Origin: Okapia johnstoni
Lineage: Eukaryota > Chordata > Mammalia > Artiodactyla > Giraffidae
Direction: 5' to 3'
Length of the DNA stretch: 64,000 nucleotides
Assembly: GCA_024291935.2 (NCBI GenBank)
Contig: CM044311.1
Coordinates: 31,996,001 to 32,060,000 of the forward strand
Position numbers and translations under genes: made by a program. This document shows, piece by piece, positions 11,073-23,171 of the stretch; the first letter of the stretch is position 1, and each line of letters opens with the position of its first letter. The notes below the pieces were generated by a model. The model saw nothing but the letters and a program-made list of their open reading frames with translations. It made no database searches and was not told the origin of the DNA.

Positions 11073-13154
11073 ACAGCTGAAGATGGAGAAGCTCTATACA
11101 ATCAGCAATAACAAAACTGGGAGCTGACTGTGGTTCAAATCACGGACTCCTTATTGCAAAATTCAGACTTAAATTGAAGAAAGTAGGGAAAACAACTAGA
11201 CTCTTCAGGGATGACCTAAATCTAATCCCTTATTATACAGTGGAAGTGACAAATAGATTCAAGGGATTAGATCTGATATACACAGTGCCTAAAGAACTAT
11301 GGACAGAGTTTCATGACATTGTACATTAGGGAGTGATCAAGACCATCCCCAAGAAAAAGAAATTCAAAAAGGCAAAATGATTGTGTGAGCAGGTCTTACA
11401 AATAGCTAAGTAAAGAAAGGAAGCTAAAGGTAAAGGAGAAAAGGAAAGATATACATCTGAATGCACAGTTCCAAAGAATAGCAAGGAGAGATAAGAAAAC
11501 CTTCCTCAGTGATCAATGCAAAGAAATGGAGGAAAACAATAGAATGGGAAAGACTAGAGATCTCTTCAATAAAATTAGAGATACCAAGGGAACGTTTCAT
11601 GTAAAGATGGGCACAATAAAAGATGGAAATGGCATGGACCTAACAGAAGCAGAAGATATTAACAAGAAGTGTCAAAAATACAAAGAACTATACAAAAAAT
11701 ATTTTGATGACCCAGGTAACCATAATGGTGTGATCACTCACCTAGAGGCAGACATCGTGGAGTGCGAAGTCAAATGGGTTATCATTATGAACAAAGCTAA
11801 TGGAGATGATGAAATTCCAGCTGAGCTATTTCAAATCCCAAAAGATAATGCTGTTTAAGTGCTATACTCAATATGCCACCACATATGGAAAACTCAGCAG
11901 TGGCCACAGGACTGGAAGATCAGTTTTCATTCCCAAAGAAGGGCAATGTCAAAGAACATTCAAACTGTTGCACAACTGCATTCATTTCACATGCAAGCAA
12001 AGTAATGCTGAAAATTCTCCAATCCAGGCTTCAACCGTATGTGAACTGAGAAATTCCAGATATTCAAGATGGCTTTAGAAAAGGTAGAGGAACCAGAGAT
12101 CAAGTTGCCAAAATCCGCTGGATCATAGAAAAAGCAGGAGAATTCCAGGAAAACATCTACTTCTGTTTCACTGACTATGCCAAAACTTTGACTGTGTGGA
12201 TCACAACAAACTGTGGGAAATTCCTCAAGAGATGGGACTACAAGACCACCTTACCTGCCTCCTATGAAACCTGGATGCAGGTCAAGAAGCAATAGCTAGG
12301 AGAAGACATGGAACAACAGACTGGTTCCAAATTAGGGAAGGAGTAAGTCAAGACTGTATATTGTCATCCTGCTTATTTAACTTATTTGCAGAGTACATCA
12401 TGTGAAATGCAGGGCTGGATGAAGCACAAGCTGGAATAAAAATTGTCTGGAGAAATATCAATATAACCTCAGATATGCAGATGACACCACCCTTATGGCA
12501 GAAAACAAAGAGAAACCTCTTTGATGAAGGAAGCCTCTTGATGAAGGTGAAAGAGGAAAGTGAAAAGGCTGGCTTAAATCTCAACATTCAAAAACCAAAG
12601 ATCATGGCATCCAGTCCCATCACTCCATGGCAAATAGATGGGGAAACAATGGAAACAGTGACAGACTTTATTTTCTTGGGCTCCAAAACCACTCCAGACA
12701 GTGACTGCAGCCTTGAAATTAAAAGACACTTGCTCCTTGGAAGAACTACTATGACAAACCTAGACAATGTATTAAAAATCAGAGACATTACTTTGCCAAC
12801 AAAGGTCCATCTAGTCAAAGCTATGGTTTTTTGAGTAGTCATGTATGGATGTGACAGTTGGACCATAAAGAAGGCTGAACACTGAAGAAGTGATGCTTTT
12901 GAAATGTGAAGATGGAGAAGACTCTTGAGAGTACCTTGGACTGAAAGGAGATCAAACCAGTCAATCCTAAATGAAATCAATCCTGAATATTCATTAGAAG
13001 GGCTGACGCTGAAATAAGCTCCAATACTTTCGCCACCTGATGCAAAGAGCCGACTTATTAGAAAATACCCTGATATTGGAAAAGATTGAGGGCAGGAGGA
13101 GAAGGGGATGACAGAGGATGACATGGTTGGATGGCATTACTGATTCAATCGACA
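11073..13154 (+). mobile_element. BovB LINE segment, plus strand, lacking its last ~120 bases
   Basis: It begins in the endonuclease-RT linker region (GATGGAGAAGCTCTATACAA) and runs through the RT to about 13154, where it stops before the family 3' end and tail. The RT is broken by several frameshifts; open pieces lie at 11526-11858 and 12475-12834. The YADD coding bases are at 12474-12485. An insertion near 12505-12535 duplicates the 'cctctttgatga' block. Loss of the 3' end is unusual for normal target-primed insertion. Confidence 0.9.
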
Positions 13155-14340
13155 GTTCAGTGTACTATAGTTCACTATAGTTTCCATGGATTCACTAAAG
13201 AACAAGTGATCATATGTGACCACTTAAATACACATTTAACAAAAAATGTTTTTATTTCTATCTTAGTTTATTAGATTCCAAGTTTAGGCTAGCCTAGTTC
13301 CTGTTAATTATTCCTAATCATTACCAGAGTTTTAATCAATTCTTCAGTAGATTTTCTATTTTAGCTCCAGCATCAATTTTTCATTCATGTCTAATAAAAA
13401 TTAACTGTTTTCATTTTCCAAATATATATGACTACATTTGTATTCTAATTTATTCCATTAGGCCTAATCCTTTTTTTAACCCATACTTTCCCTACCATTA
13501 TAAGTCTATTCCAGTTATTGGTACACTACTGAGTTCTATTTTACTGTTCCCTTTAAAAAGATGTTCATAACTACTTCAGTAATTTTGGCATTTTATTTCC
13601 ACTCCTTGGTCGTCCAGCTATCTCCTTCTTTTTATACAAGGATATGGTATGTTCTATTCCTTCATGCTAAATTAAATTTTGTTTTTACTTCTACTCTAGG
13701 CATTCTTCTACCTATTTGCTGCTTTTAAACATCATTCACAAAAATTAGTGTTTAATGTAATGAGGCTAAGAATTCATGACCTTCTGTTGTTGGAGACTAA
13801 GATCACTATAGATTTATTTACTACTAAATTCTGTACTTCAACAATGAATGAATTCTAAAAGAAAATCATAAATTTGTATTCATGAGGGGACTTATCTGAA
13901 AGTGATCACTATGTGGATTTACCTGGGCTGGATACCTAAAATAATCTGAGCTCTGATTTCAGAGAATGCCAACACAAAATGAGAGCTTGGATGATTTATA
14001 GTTATGCAAATACCTTCTAGTAAGATATATCTTTTCCAAGATTTTTCCTAAGTAAATAAAAATGGTAAGCAATTTAACATCAGGAGTCATGGCTTATTCA
14101 TATATTTTCCACATCACCAACTTCACTAGCATACTAACAGTCACCCTTCCATAAGTATTTAATGAATTAAATCCTGTTAGAATTAGGCCACCAAACACCA
14201 ATAATATATTCTAGATTCCTGATCCCTTCAATTCAGGGGTTGTTAGGAAGGTCAACTCTTAGGGACCTTACACATCTATCTAGATCACCATATCTGTTTT
14301 TGCAAATCTGATATATGAGATATGGAAAAATGTACAGAAA
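13155..14340. other. Unassigned AT-rich stretch
   Basis: No gene or recognised repeat; short inverted pieces such as TATAGTTCACTATAG (13168-13182) occur at the left edge. Only short chance open frames are present. Confidence 0.5.
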
Positions 14341-14352
14341 TCACTTCTGAGT

Positions 14353-14551
14353 GCTTGTGCTTGAGCTCAGTCACTCAGTTATGTCAGATTCTGCAACCGT
14401 ATGGATTGCAGCCTGCCAGGCTCCTCTGTCCATGGGATTTTCCAGGCAAAAATGCTGGAGTGGGTTACCAAACAGGAATCAAACTCGCATCTCCTGTGTC
14501 TCCTCCTGCATTGGCAGGAGGGTTTTTAACCACTGACCACCTGGGAAACCC
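14353..14551 (-). mobile_element. Bov-tA SINE with 12-bp TSD
   Basis: Minus-strand copy: BovA part at 14365-14470, tRNA-like head ending at 14551. Perfect TSDs TCACTTCTGAGT at 14341-14352 and 14552-14563. A piece of the unit is missing between the BovA part and the tRNA head (around 14470). Confidence 0.92.
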
Positions 14552-14620
14552 TCACTTCTGAGTAACTAGAATGTTATTTTTCCCAAAATACCCAATAAAT
14601 TAGACAAAGAATTTGTTTAA

Positions 14621-14638
14621 CAACAACAACAACAACAA
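14621..14638 (+). repeat. (CAA)6 simple repeat
   Basis: Six CAA units directly after AT-rich sequence. Confidence 0.95.
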
Positions 14639-14774
14639 ATCCTTATCAGCGATAATAACATCTACAAACAACTCAGTTTGATATCATTAATTCACACAAG
14701 AGTTTTGTATTTGTTCCTTTCAAGTAAATTCAGTCTTAGTCTATTTTCAGGAACACTAGTGAATGCAACTTAAC

Positions 14775-14950
14775 CAATGTTTCTCATATAAAAATCACCA
14801 GTAAAGTTTATTGAAATATTAATCCCTGGGCCCCATCCTCAGAGTTTCAGACTCAGTCAGTTTGAGTTGGGACTTAAAAATTTGATTTTCTGACATGTTC
14901 TGAAGATTCCTGGTGCTTCCAGTCCTGATGTCACTCTTTGAGAATCACTA
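14775..14950 (+). mobile_element. MER5A-like hAT (Charlie) MITE
   Basis: The sequence follows the MER5A layout: a TTCTCA..TAAAAATCACC start, the GGGCCCCATCCTCAGAGTTT block at 14828-14847, 'gattcagt'-like 14848-14862, and an end TCACTCTTTGAGAATCACTA that is roughly complementary to the start. It is an old, non-autonomous DNA transposon shared by placental mammals. Confidence 0.75.
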
Positions 14951-14976
14951 TACTATCATATGCACTACTTTTAAAA

Positions 14977-15115
14977 AATTAATTAATTATTCAGTTTGGC
15001 TGTGTTGTGTCTTGGTTGCAGCACATGGGATCTGGTTCCTAGACGAGGAAGCGAACCCATGCCCCCTGAATTGGGAGTGTGGAGTGTTAGCCACTGGACC
15101 ACCAGAGAAGTCCTG
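14977..15115 (-). mobile_element. CHR-type tRNA-derived SINE
   Basis: On the minus strand: head GGACTTCTCTGGTGGTCCAG, then TGGCTAACACTCC and a GGGGGCATGGGTTCGC B-box-like region; the T-rich end is at the left. Near-perfect TSDs TGCACTACTTTT (14961-14972) and TGCATTACTTTT (15116-15127). Confidence 0.82.
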
Positions 15116-15132
15116 TGCATTACTTTTTAAAA

Positions 15133-16315
15133 CTGCATTCTGTTGCACTACTGAACCTCCCCAAATTAATTTCTCTTATGGTGCTATACTTTCATTTGAA
15201 TATAATACTTAGGACTACATTATTCAAAGATTATGACATTTTATTTCTATGCTTTTCTTTTTAATATCTGTTTCTTACCTGAATTCTCTTCCCTTTTATA
15301 ACATTTTTGAGATAATATTACTATACAATGAATCAAAGATGACTACAGATCAAAGTTTGTATTATGCCCTTACTTAATTAGATGTTTATTTCTCACCTTT
15401 TTCCAAAATTTGAGGCAGATAGATCAAAGCAAAGCTAATTAAACCACAAAGTTACTGAAATCAAGGCCTGATTTCCTTAGCCCCTTGTTGTGGACTGATC
15501 ATCCTGCTTCTAATTACCTTCCCACCACTGAAGTGACCACACTGGCCAAGGCAAGAATCGTGATGATTATGGTCAGACTGGTCTGAGACTTTAGCTTCAT
15601 TTTCTAACATATTCCATATACACTGTTTACAGAGTGCCTGATTTTATACATTACACTCAGCAAGAAAGTCACCTTAACGTCTCCATCTATCTACTGCCTG
15701 CCACAGAGCAGCTGCAATGTATTTACCGTCAACTGAGAAACAAATCTATATTTGTCGGGATGTGGAAGATGCTGAATTTACCGACAATTGACAAATTAGT
15801 CTGAAATGAGAAGGCATATAGAAATAGCCTGCAGTATGCCATTATGTTGTGACATAAATATATGGTTTCTTCCCTCAACTTATGCCAGAAGCAAATGAAC
15901 AATGTTTCGGCAACATGAGTAATTTCTCATCTACATTAGTCTGCTTTTAATTTTTTTTTCTCTCTCTTAGTTGTTAATAGCTATAAGGGGATATCCTAAT
16001 AACCACAGTGAAATTCACTTTGAAAGCCATATTAGCAATTAGTAAAATCTCCAAACGCTGTCAAATTACTAATTTAATATAAAATTTAATTTAAATTTAT
16101 TCTCTCTCCCACTTGCTGTATATTTATGTATGTGCATATACACACATATATATGTACACACATAGCTCTATAATTGCAATATACAACCTTATATAGACTG
16201 ATTAACATCTATATAAGCATCCTTATATAGCTGATTAGGCTTTTTATAACATTGTCAGACAAATTTTTACTCAAGCTATAAATGGATTTATGTCACCAAA
16301 TCTAGTCATTTTCAA
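15133..16315. other. Repeat-poor stretch; conserved-noncoding candidate
   Basis: I recognise no mobile element in these 1.2 kb. The part from about 15390 to 16085 has mixed-composition sequence with several TAAT/ATTA cores (for example 16060-16075) and little simple repeat. A (TA/CA)-rich run lies at 16120-16160. No open frame of note. Conservation is a guess that needs an alignment. Confidence 0.4.
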
Positions 16316-16317
16316 GG

Positions 16318-16590
16318 AGGTGATATGGTCTAGCAATTAGGAACATGAATCTGAAATCCTTTGTATTAAAAACCAGCCTTTTTCCTTGCTGTCTGTATGA
16401 TATTCAATAAGTTAATTATTCTTTCACAACCTCCCTTTCCTTACTTTTGAAGTAAGTGTTAAACCTGTGATCCTGATGTAGGCATTAAATTCATATTATA
16501 TGCAAAGTGTTAGCTTAATGGCTGGTACATTGAATTTAATATTATTGAACAAATAGTGTTAGTAGTGATTATTGAGTATTATTATTAGTA
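16318..16590 (+). mobile_element. MIR SINE, long copy
   Basis: A near-complete MIR pattern: GATATGGTCTAGCAATTAGG at the head, 'aatctgaaatcc', 'cttgctgtctgtatgat', 'caataagttaattattc', 'ttcaca..ctcccttt', 'aacctgtgatcc', 'ggcattaaattcatattata', 'gcaaagtgttagcttaatgg', and the AT-rich end with ATTATTATTAG. Ancient and decayed. Confidence 0.7.
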
Positions 16591-16594
16591 GAAT

Positions 16595-18115
16595 AAATAT
16601 AGTAAAAATATGATCTATTCAGTATATAAGTCAATCACCCTGGCCATTAATTCCAGTGTGGTGATAAAACTTTTGTATTTTATTTTCCTTAAGTGTCAGA
16701 TACTTTTAACAACTGCAGTATCACTCTATAAACTAGATATCCATAAATCTTGCTCTTTTAGGTCTTTGAGAACTTCGTTCAAGAGACGTGTAAGTTTAGT
16801 TAACTTGGTAATAATCAATTCCTACTGAAGCCAGTGTGACAGGTCTTTGCTATTACTTCATCTCCAGAGAACACACTGTAATCTTATTGTCCACTAACTA
16901 CATAACAAACAAATACTAAAGTTTGCAAGATCCACAGAATATCAGAGTGCTCACTTAAAACACTTATTGACTAGTAAATGAGAATCAAAATCAACACAAG
17001 TCTACGGTAAATAGGAAAGAACACACATATTTATTTTTCCTGTGCACAAATTCTTTCCAGGTAATTGTCGTTACACAATTGGAAAAGAAAGAATTTTCAA
17101 CAACAAACTAATAACAGTCAACTTTAAGTCAAAATTTTTCTGTCTGAGGCAGGACAGTTGCTTCAATTTCAGGGTAAATTACTAACCACAAGAGCTGTTT
17201 GAATGTAAAAATTGGACATTTTTTTAGAGAAATAATTTATCTAAACCTCAGTAGAAGGATCATGCCTCTATTTTGATCCACTTTTGTGAGTGAATCCATA
17301 TCTCACTATCCATACAATAGTTCCCTGCTTTGAAATGTCTACCTTCTGTTTATCTAACTCATCATGAATTGCTTGTCTTTCAAAGATCGAAGGTAATCTC
17401 AGAGATTGGTAGGCTATGTTTAGGCATCTCTAAAAGGTCACTCAAATTGTATTTTAAGATGCATTAATATTTTCAATTTTTCTTGATTAAACACATACAG
17501 ATAAACTTCCCAAGGCATCTCGCCAAAGATGTGCATGAAGAGAAAATAACCCATTGAACACAATTAGCACCTAAAGCTTTCTCCAATACAAAACCATTCT
17601 CCTATACAAAAGCCAGGGCTCCTTGAAGAAATGTCTGATTCTATCACTGGGCAGGAAATTTATAACAAGAGCCTGGAGCATCTTGTATTTCCAGAAAGCA
17701 AGGAAGTGCAAAACAAAATACAGACAAATCAAAAAATCCCACACTATAATGGGATGTGTAAAATAGATATCAGTGTCAAGCAAGAGTTCCCAATGGCCAA
17801 AATTGGAACAATTGCAGCTAAATGCTAAACATATATACACACATGAAAGTAAAGGAATAGTATTGGCTTCTCTCCCAAGGTATAAAGCAAATATCTATTA
17901 GTTTGTACTTACATAAATAAACTACTAAATAAAAAAGTAAGTGGGAAGAAGATATAAATTTCCAATGCAGAAAAATTCCTAAGGACTTATGCAATTATTC
18001 TACCTTTAAAAGAGAGAGCACAACATCTCACTTCTTATGTATGGGGTGCTCATTGTAACTTCCTAGTAAACAATACACTGTGAGAAGGAAAGAAAAAAGA
18101 GTGACTTTACGGTGG
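16595..18115. other. Unassigned stretch
   Basis: No gene or repeat family recognised. The 65-codon open frame at 17631-17828 (plus) has no domain I know and no splice or promoter context, so I do not call it. Confidence 0.45.
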
Positions 18116-18117
18116 AG

Positions 18118-18662
18118 AAATTTGACAGAACAGCCTCAGCCAAATGATCAAGGTCAACATCAAGGGTGGTTAAGTCATGCTGATAGCATGTACCTCTGAT
18201 AGGATATTATGAGAATTGCACTTCCATGGTTTTCCTCTCTGAAACCCATAATCTGAGTCTAATCATAACAAAAACATAAGACAGATCCCGAGTGATGGAC
18301 ATTCTACACAACACCTGACCAGTACTCCTTGAAATTATATCAACATTACACAGGGAAATTTCAGAAGTTTCCATAGCCAACACGAGCCTATGGAGATGTG
18401 ATTTCTCAATTTAATATAGTAATCTGGACGGGATCCTAGAACAAGAAAGGGACATTAGGGGAAAACTGAGGAAGTTTGAATAAAGATTGCTATTCAATAA
18501 TATAATAATCTTCATTTAGTAATTATGACAAATATACCATAGCAATATAAGATGTTAGAAACAGGAGAAACTGAGTCTGGCATATATGGGAACTCTCTGT
18601 ACTACTTTACAATAATTCTGTAAGTCTAAAATGTCCTCATATTTTAAAGGTTGCTTTTTAAA
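18118..18662 (+). mobile_element. L1M (old L1) 3' UTR
   Basis: The text follows the 3' UTR of mammalian L1M elements: 'gatcaaggtcaacatca', 'gttaagtcatgctgatagca', 'gacattctacacaacacctg', 'ccagtactccttgaaatt', 'gggatcctagaacaagaaag', 'gacattagggg', 'taagatgttag', and the terminus 'gggaactctctgtactact' plus 'tctgtaagtctaaaatg'. Only the 3' UTR is present (5' truncation). Confidence 0.75.
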
Positions 18663-18665
18663 AGA

Positions 18666-19678
18666 ATTATAACTGATCAACTTAATATGAATTTCAGAAG
18701 TTTCAAATTCAAGCAATTTTCATCAAAGGAAGAATTTTCTATTGTTTTCTAAAATCACAACTAAATAGGTAGCATTCACTTCCATAAATTGAGTTAATAA
18801 CATGCAGATATTTAACAAATTATTTGAGTTTGGCGTAACTGAGCAGAAATAGCAGGAGGTGAAATTTCAAGTTTCATACATGAAACAGCAATTGATTTCC
18901 AGTAATTCTTCTTCTGAGCAGAGTGTTATGTATTTGAAAATTGCTCTGAGAAAAAAAACTAAAGTCAAAAACTGACCTGATATATTATTATTGATATTTT
19001 AAGGGAGAGGTAGAATTCCCAAACTACACTAATTGGATTTCCTTCTCCCCTCTTCTCTGAGTCACACTGAAGTTTACTGTTGAGAATGTAAACAGTTCTA
19101 GGTATAAAGCCTTTAAGAAAACAATTCATAATAATTCTCTTAACAACAAGAATTCTCTTCCACATTACTCATTTTCCTGAAGTGGTTTCTCTCCTTATTT
19201 GGTTGTACAATTAACTAAAATGATAGTGAGTGTTATGCCTTTAAAATAAAACTAAATTAAATGGTAATGCAGTAATCCATCAGTTACAATGGGGCCCACT
19301 GATAGATCCAAATGGATTAGTATAAAAATATTTTGTTGAATTAACAATATATTTAATGCTGTGTACTCACCATTACAGCAGGGAATAAAATATCATCTTA
19401 GTTAATCTCTCACTGTCAGTGCCCGGAAGTTTTACAATCAAAAGGATTATTCTTTACCAGCAAATGCAGATGGACAACACTATTTGACAGCCCCTTTTTA
19501 AAATAACTCGAAATCTGGATTCACAGCAACAGTAAATGGTGGGAGAGAAGGTCATTTAAACTTAATATCAGTTACCAAAATGACTATGACCAAATAAATT
19601 ATGTATTATATCCCATTCTTTTTTCCCCTGTGGTTTTTGTAACAAATGTTTCCAATTGTTTTGTATTTGTGTATATAT
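18666..19678. other. Unassigned AT-rich stretch
   Basis: No coding region or mobile element recognised. Confidence 0.5.
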
Positions 19679-19690
19679 GAATATGTAACA

Positions 19691-20018
19691 AGGGACTGCA
19701 AGGAGATCAAATCAGTCAATCCTAAAGGAAATCAATCCTGAATATTCATTGGAAGGACTGATGCTGAAGCTGAAACTCAAATATTCTGGCCACCTGATGG
19801 GAAGAACTGACTCACTGGAAAAGACCCTGATGCTGGGCAAGATTGAAGTCAGGAGGAGAAGGGAATGACAAAGGATGAGATGATTGGATGGCGTCACTGA
19901 CTCGATGGACATGAGTTTGAGCAAGTTCCAGGAGTTGGTGATGGACAGGGAAGCCTGGCATGCTGCAGTCCATGGGGTCGTAGAGTCAGACATGACTGAG
20001 CGACTGAACTGACTGACT
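19691..20018 (+). mobile_element. BovB LINE, 328-bp 3' end with 12-bp TSD
   Basis: Only the end of the RT C-terminal region and the 3' terminus remain (AAGGAGATCAAATCAGTCAA to the CTGACTGACTGA tail). Perfect TSDs GAATATGTAACA lie at 19679-19690 and 20019-20030. Confidence 0.95.
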
Positions 20019-20115
20019 GAATATGTAACATAATTCTAACATTTACACTGGTCTTGAATATGCTTTAGATTCATGTCAGACCAAAATATGCAGCCATGCA
20101 CAGATGACTTTTCCT

Positions 20116-20342
20116 TTATGTGCGTGGGTACTCAGTCACTTCAGTCATGTTCAACTATTTGCAACCTTATAGACTGTAGCTGTCCAGGCTCCTCTGTCAA
20201 TGGGATTCTCCAGCCAAGAATACTGGAGTGGGTTGCCATGCCCTTCTCCAGGGGATCTTCCTGACCCAGGAATCGAACCCACCTCTCCTGAGTCTCCTGC
20301 ATTGCAGATTGATTCTTTACCCACTGAGCTACCTGAGAAGCC
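20116..20342 (-). mobile_element. Bov-tA SINE
   Basis: Minus-strand, full-length unit: BovA part at left (20130-20250), tRNA-like part at right with GGGTTCGATTCCTGG (minus) and the GGGCTTCTCAG head at about 20342. An 8-bp TSD CTTTTCCT lies at 20108-20115 and 20343-20350. Confidence 0.92.
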
Positions 20343-20350
20343 CTTTTCCT

Positions 20351-22896
20351 CCATAGGTGAGTTTCATTGATATTTCTCCACTTCTACTAAACGAAAGTCA
20401 TTTTCATCTGAATTTTTAATAATTCTAAAATGTAGCACTTCATTCAGCAAAGGCAAAATAATATCCCCTACAGTTTAGAATTTCTGGGACTCTTCAAGGC
20501 CATAAGTTGCCTTTAAAATATCTCTAGTCCAGAACATGCAACACTTATGGCCACATTTTATTAGCTGTGTTACATTTCCTGCAAAATTCAAATGGGGATA
20601 CTTCAAATAGCAAACCATATGGTCTGCTCCACATTTAGAAGTTCTTTTATTTTTCCATTTCCAGAGAAATTTTTATGCATTAAATATGTGCAGAATAATC
20701 TTAATGTATTTACTGTATAGAAAAAAAAGACAAATTTGTGTTTCTTTACCTCTCCTTAGTAATAAGACTATGAACCACAGGTGGAGAGTCAGGAGGAAGG
20801 CGTCAGCTTACCTAATTCTTTTTACGGTTTAGAGCCAGCCTTGCAGAACCCTCATACTACAGGAGAAGACGTGCTCTGAATAGCATGGTCATATTTTTTT
20901 CTCCCAGTGAACCCTAATTATGGGTCGCTAACACCGAAATGAAAGGAAGTCCTTTTCTCCCTTAATTGAAGAACACCAAAGGAGGAAAGCAGACACAAGA
21001 AAAATGACCACCATGAAAAGGAAGTTAAAATGATTTTATTGAACTGGCTGCATTCCTAGCCACCTAGTGTATGAAGTAATAACAATCAGTTATATTACAG
21101 TACGTGATTAATAACAATGACTGATCCTCAGATCCCTGACCACCTATCCATCAGTATCTCAAGGAGGCATTACTCATATTGCTTCTCAGTATGGCTGTCT
21201 TCCGTCACACCATTGTAATTTCATCTTTATGGTATCATACACTCTGAAAAATGCAGCATTTAAATCTGGTAAGTTTGGTGGGGAGTGGAGTTATTTTTAA
21301 ATGGTGTATATAAACTTCACAAGAGACAGTGGCATAATCAAAAGAATTATAAATCCAAATCATTTGATTTTGAGGTGCATCTGAATTGTTTTATGTCTGC
21401 AGTTTATCACCATAGAACACTATGAGAAAAGATAACTTTAACAAAATCTGTCAAGGTAAGTTCACTCTCGTACACTGTCACAAAACTTTTGTGCCTTCAT
21501 GGAACCTAACTTCTATTTTTAACAGGAGTTTATGAACAGGTTTGCAATTGCCCCAGAGTTCATGCTGCAGCATCCTTTAATATTTCAGAGAATAGCAGTC
21601 CATCATAGCCTTTAATATTTGGGGGAACAGTAACATATATGGGAGTAATGATATTAGATTTCACTCACATAATGCTTAAAATTTCAAAGTACTGAAGCAT
21701 ATATTATCTGTCTTGGGGGTAGGTTTTGTTTTTTCCCATTTTTGAGTATGAAAAAATGGAGATTGAGAGGGCACACAACTAAGAAAGAATGGGATCATGC
21801 TATGTCTTAGATCTTAACTATAAATTTTGATTTATTTTCAATTCCGGTTTCTGTGCACTGTTAAGAGAACAGCATTAATTATAATTTCACAAGCCATCTT
21901 CATTCATCAAAAAAAATAAAACTTTATCATAGGGAAACCATTAGTAAGTAACAGAGCCGTGATCTTTATTTCCTATTCCCACACTTCTGAATTAATTGGA
22001 GATCAACCCAATTATTCTTTAAGAAATGCCCTATTCCATGATTTTAAAAAATTGTAATGGAAGCAGAAAGAGTTTAGTATCCATGATTCTATGAAGAATC
22101 CAGTTTTCCACCACACATCATGGACTTCTTCGAATTTGAGGAAAGCGCTGTTACCTTGCTCTCTAGTGAAGGCTTATTATCTCCACAAAAAGCTGTCCAA
22201 GAGAAATACATTTAGTCCTAAGAGCAGCTGCTTGCTCATGTTGCATACAGATAAAGACCTAGAATTAAAAACTCTCTCAAATCTTCTTTTAAGGACCACA
22301 GTTAGGAGTCAAAATATCCTATCTAACACTCTGATATCTACGCCATTTGTCATCACTGGAAGTAAGGCCTGGTCCGCATCTTCTTTTACTGATGGTCTTG
22401 CCTTAAGCTGAGTCATACAAGATATATTCTTGGTGGTGGGACAAGCAGTGACAAAAATCAACCCTGTCTCTTTTAAAGTGATGCAAGTTTTGTATATAAT
22501 ATATACAAAAAGTTTGTGTATAATGTATAGCCCTCTCTATGTTGTACAATGCATGGTATATTTCATAAACCCTCCTTGTACTTGGGTTCTCAGGACAATG
22601 CTTTGGAAAGACTTTTGTCAAGTATGGCTGTTAGAGGACAGTGACTAGAGAGTAGAATTAGCAGAAATTAAAATATCTTCCAAAATCCCATCTTCTAAGG
22701 TCTTTGTTCATCTCAACTAAAGTGCTTCAAAATTATTCTTACTATCATCTAACTAAATTGTAAAATGTCTGTCATCAAAATCTTGAATACTCTGATGGGT
22801 ATTCCAGACAATGTCCATAGTCCAATTCAGTTTTCTTCTTTTCTCTCCTTTCAGTCATTCTCTTTCTTTCTCACTCTTCTTTCTACTCACATTTCT
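20351..22896. other. 2.5 kb without a confident feature
   Basis: No gene recognised. About 21680-21800 has a weak MIR-like block (CCCATTTTTGAGTATGAAAA, then AGAGGGCACACAACTAAG) that I do not call. A perfect short palindrome lies at 22488-22510. The 106-codon plus-strand open frame at 22091-22411 has no recognisable domain. Confidence 0.45.
22488..22510. repeat. 23-bp palindrome
   Basis: TTTTGTATATA, one central A, then TATATACAAAA: 11-base arms with perfect complementarity. Confidence 0.9.
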
Positions 22897-23171
22897 CTGC
22901 TGCTGCTGCTAAGTCGCTTCAGTCGTGTCCGACTCTGTGCGACCCCACAGACGGCAGCCCACCAGGCTGCCCCGTCCCTGGGATTCTCCAGGCAAGAACA
23001 CTGGAGTGGGTTGCCATTTCCTTCTCCAATGTATGAAAGTGAAAAGTGAAAGTGAAGTCGCTCATTCGTGTCCGACTCTCTGTGACCCCATGGACTGCAG
23101 CCCACCAGGCTCCTCCGTCCATGGGATTTTCCAGGCAAGAGTACTGGAGTGGGCTGCCATTGCTTTCTCCC
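22897..23171 (-). mobile_element. Bov-A2 dimeric SINE
   Basis: Minus-strand dimer: monomers at about 22911-23034 and 23054-23171, joined by the GTGAAAAGTGAAAGTGAAG linker. A (CTG)n run ends it at 22897-22910. Good match to the other Bov-A2 copies; TSD unclear. Confidence 0.92.

Noticed and set aside
17631..17828. 65-codon plus-strand open frame with a plausible ATG
   Set aside because: No domain, signal or splice context; the opposite strand is also open over most of it. Chance open frames of this size are expected in AT-rich DNA.
21680..21800. MIR-like sequence
   Set aside because: Only two short blocks resemble MIR; too little to call.
22091..22411. 106-codon plus-strand open frame
   Set aside because: No recognisable protein family and no supporting promoter or splice sites.
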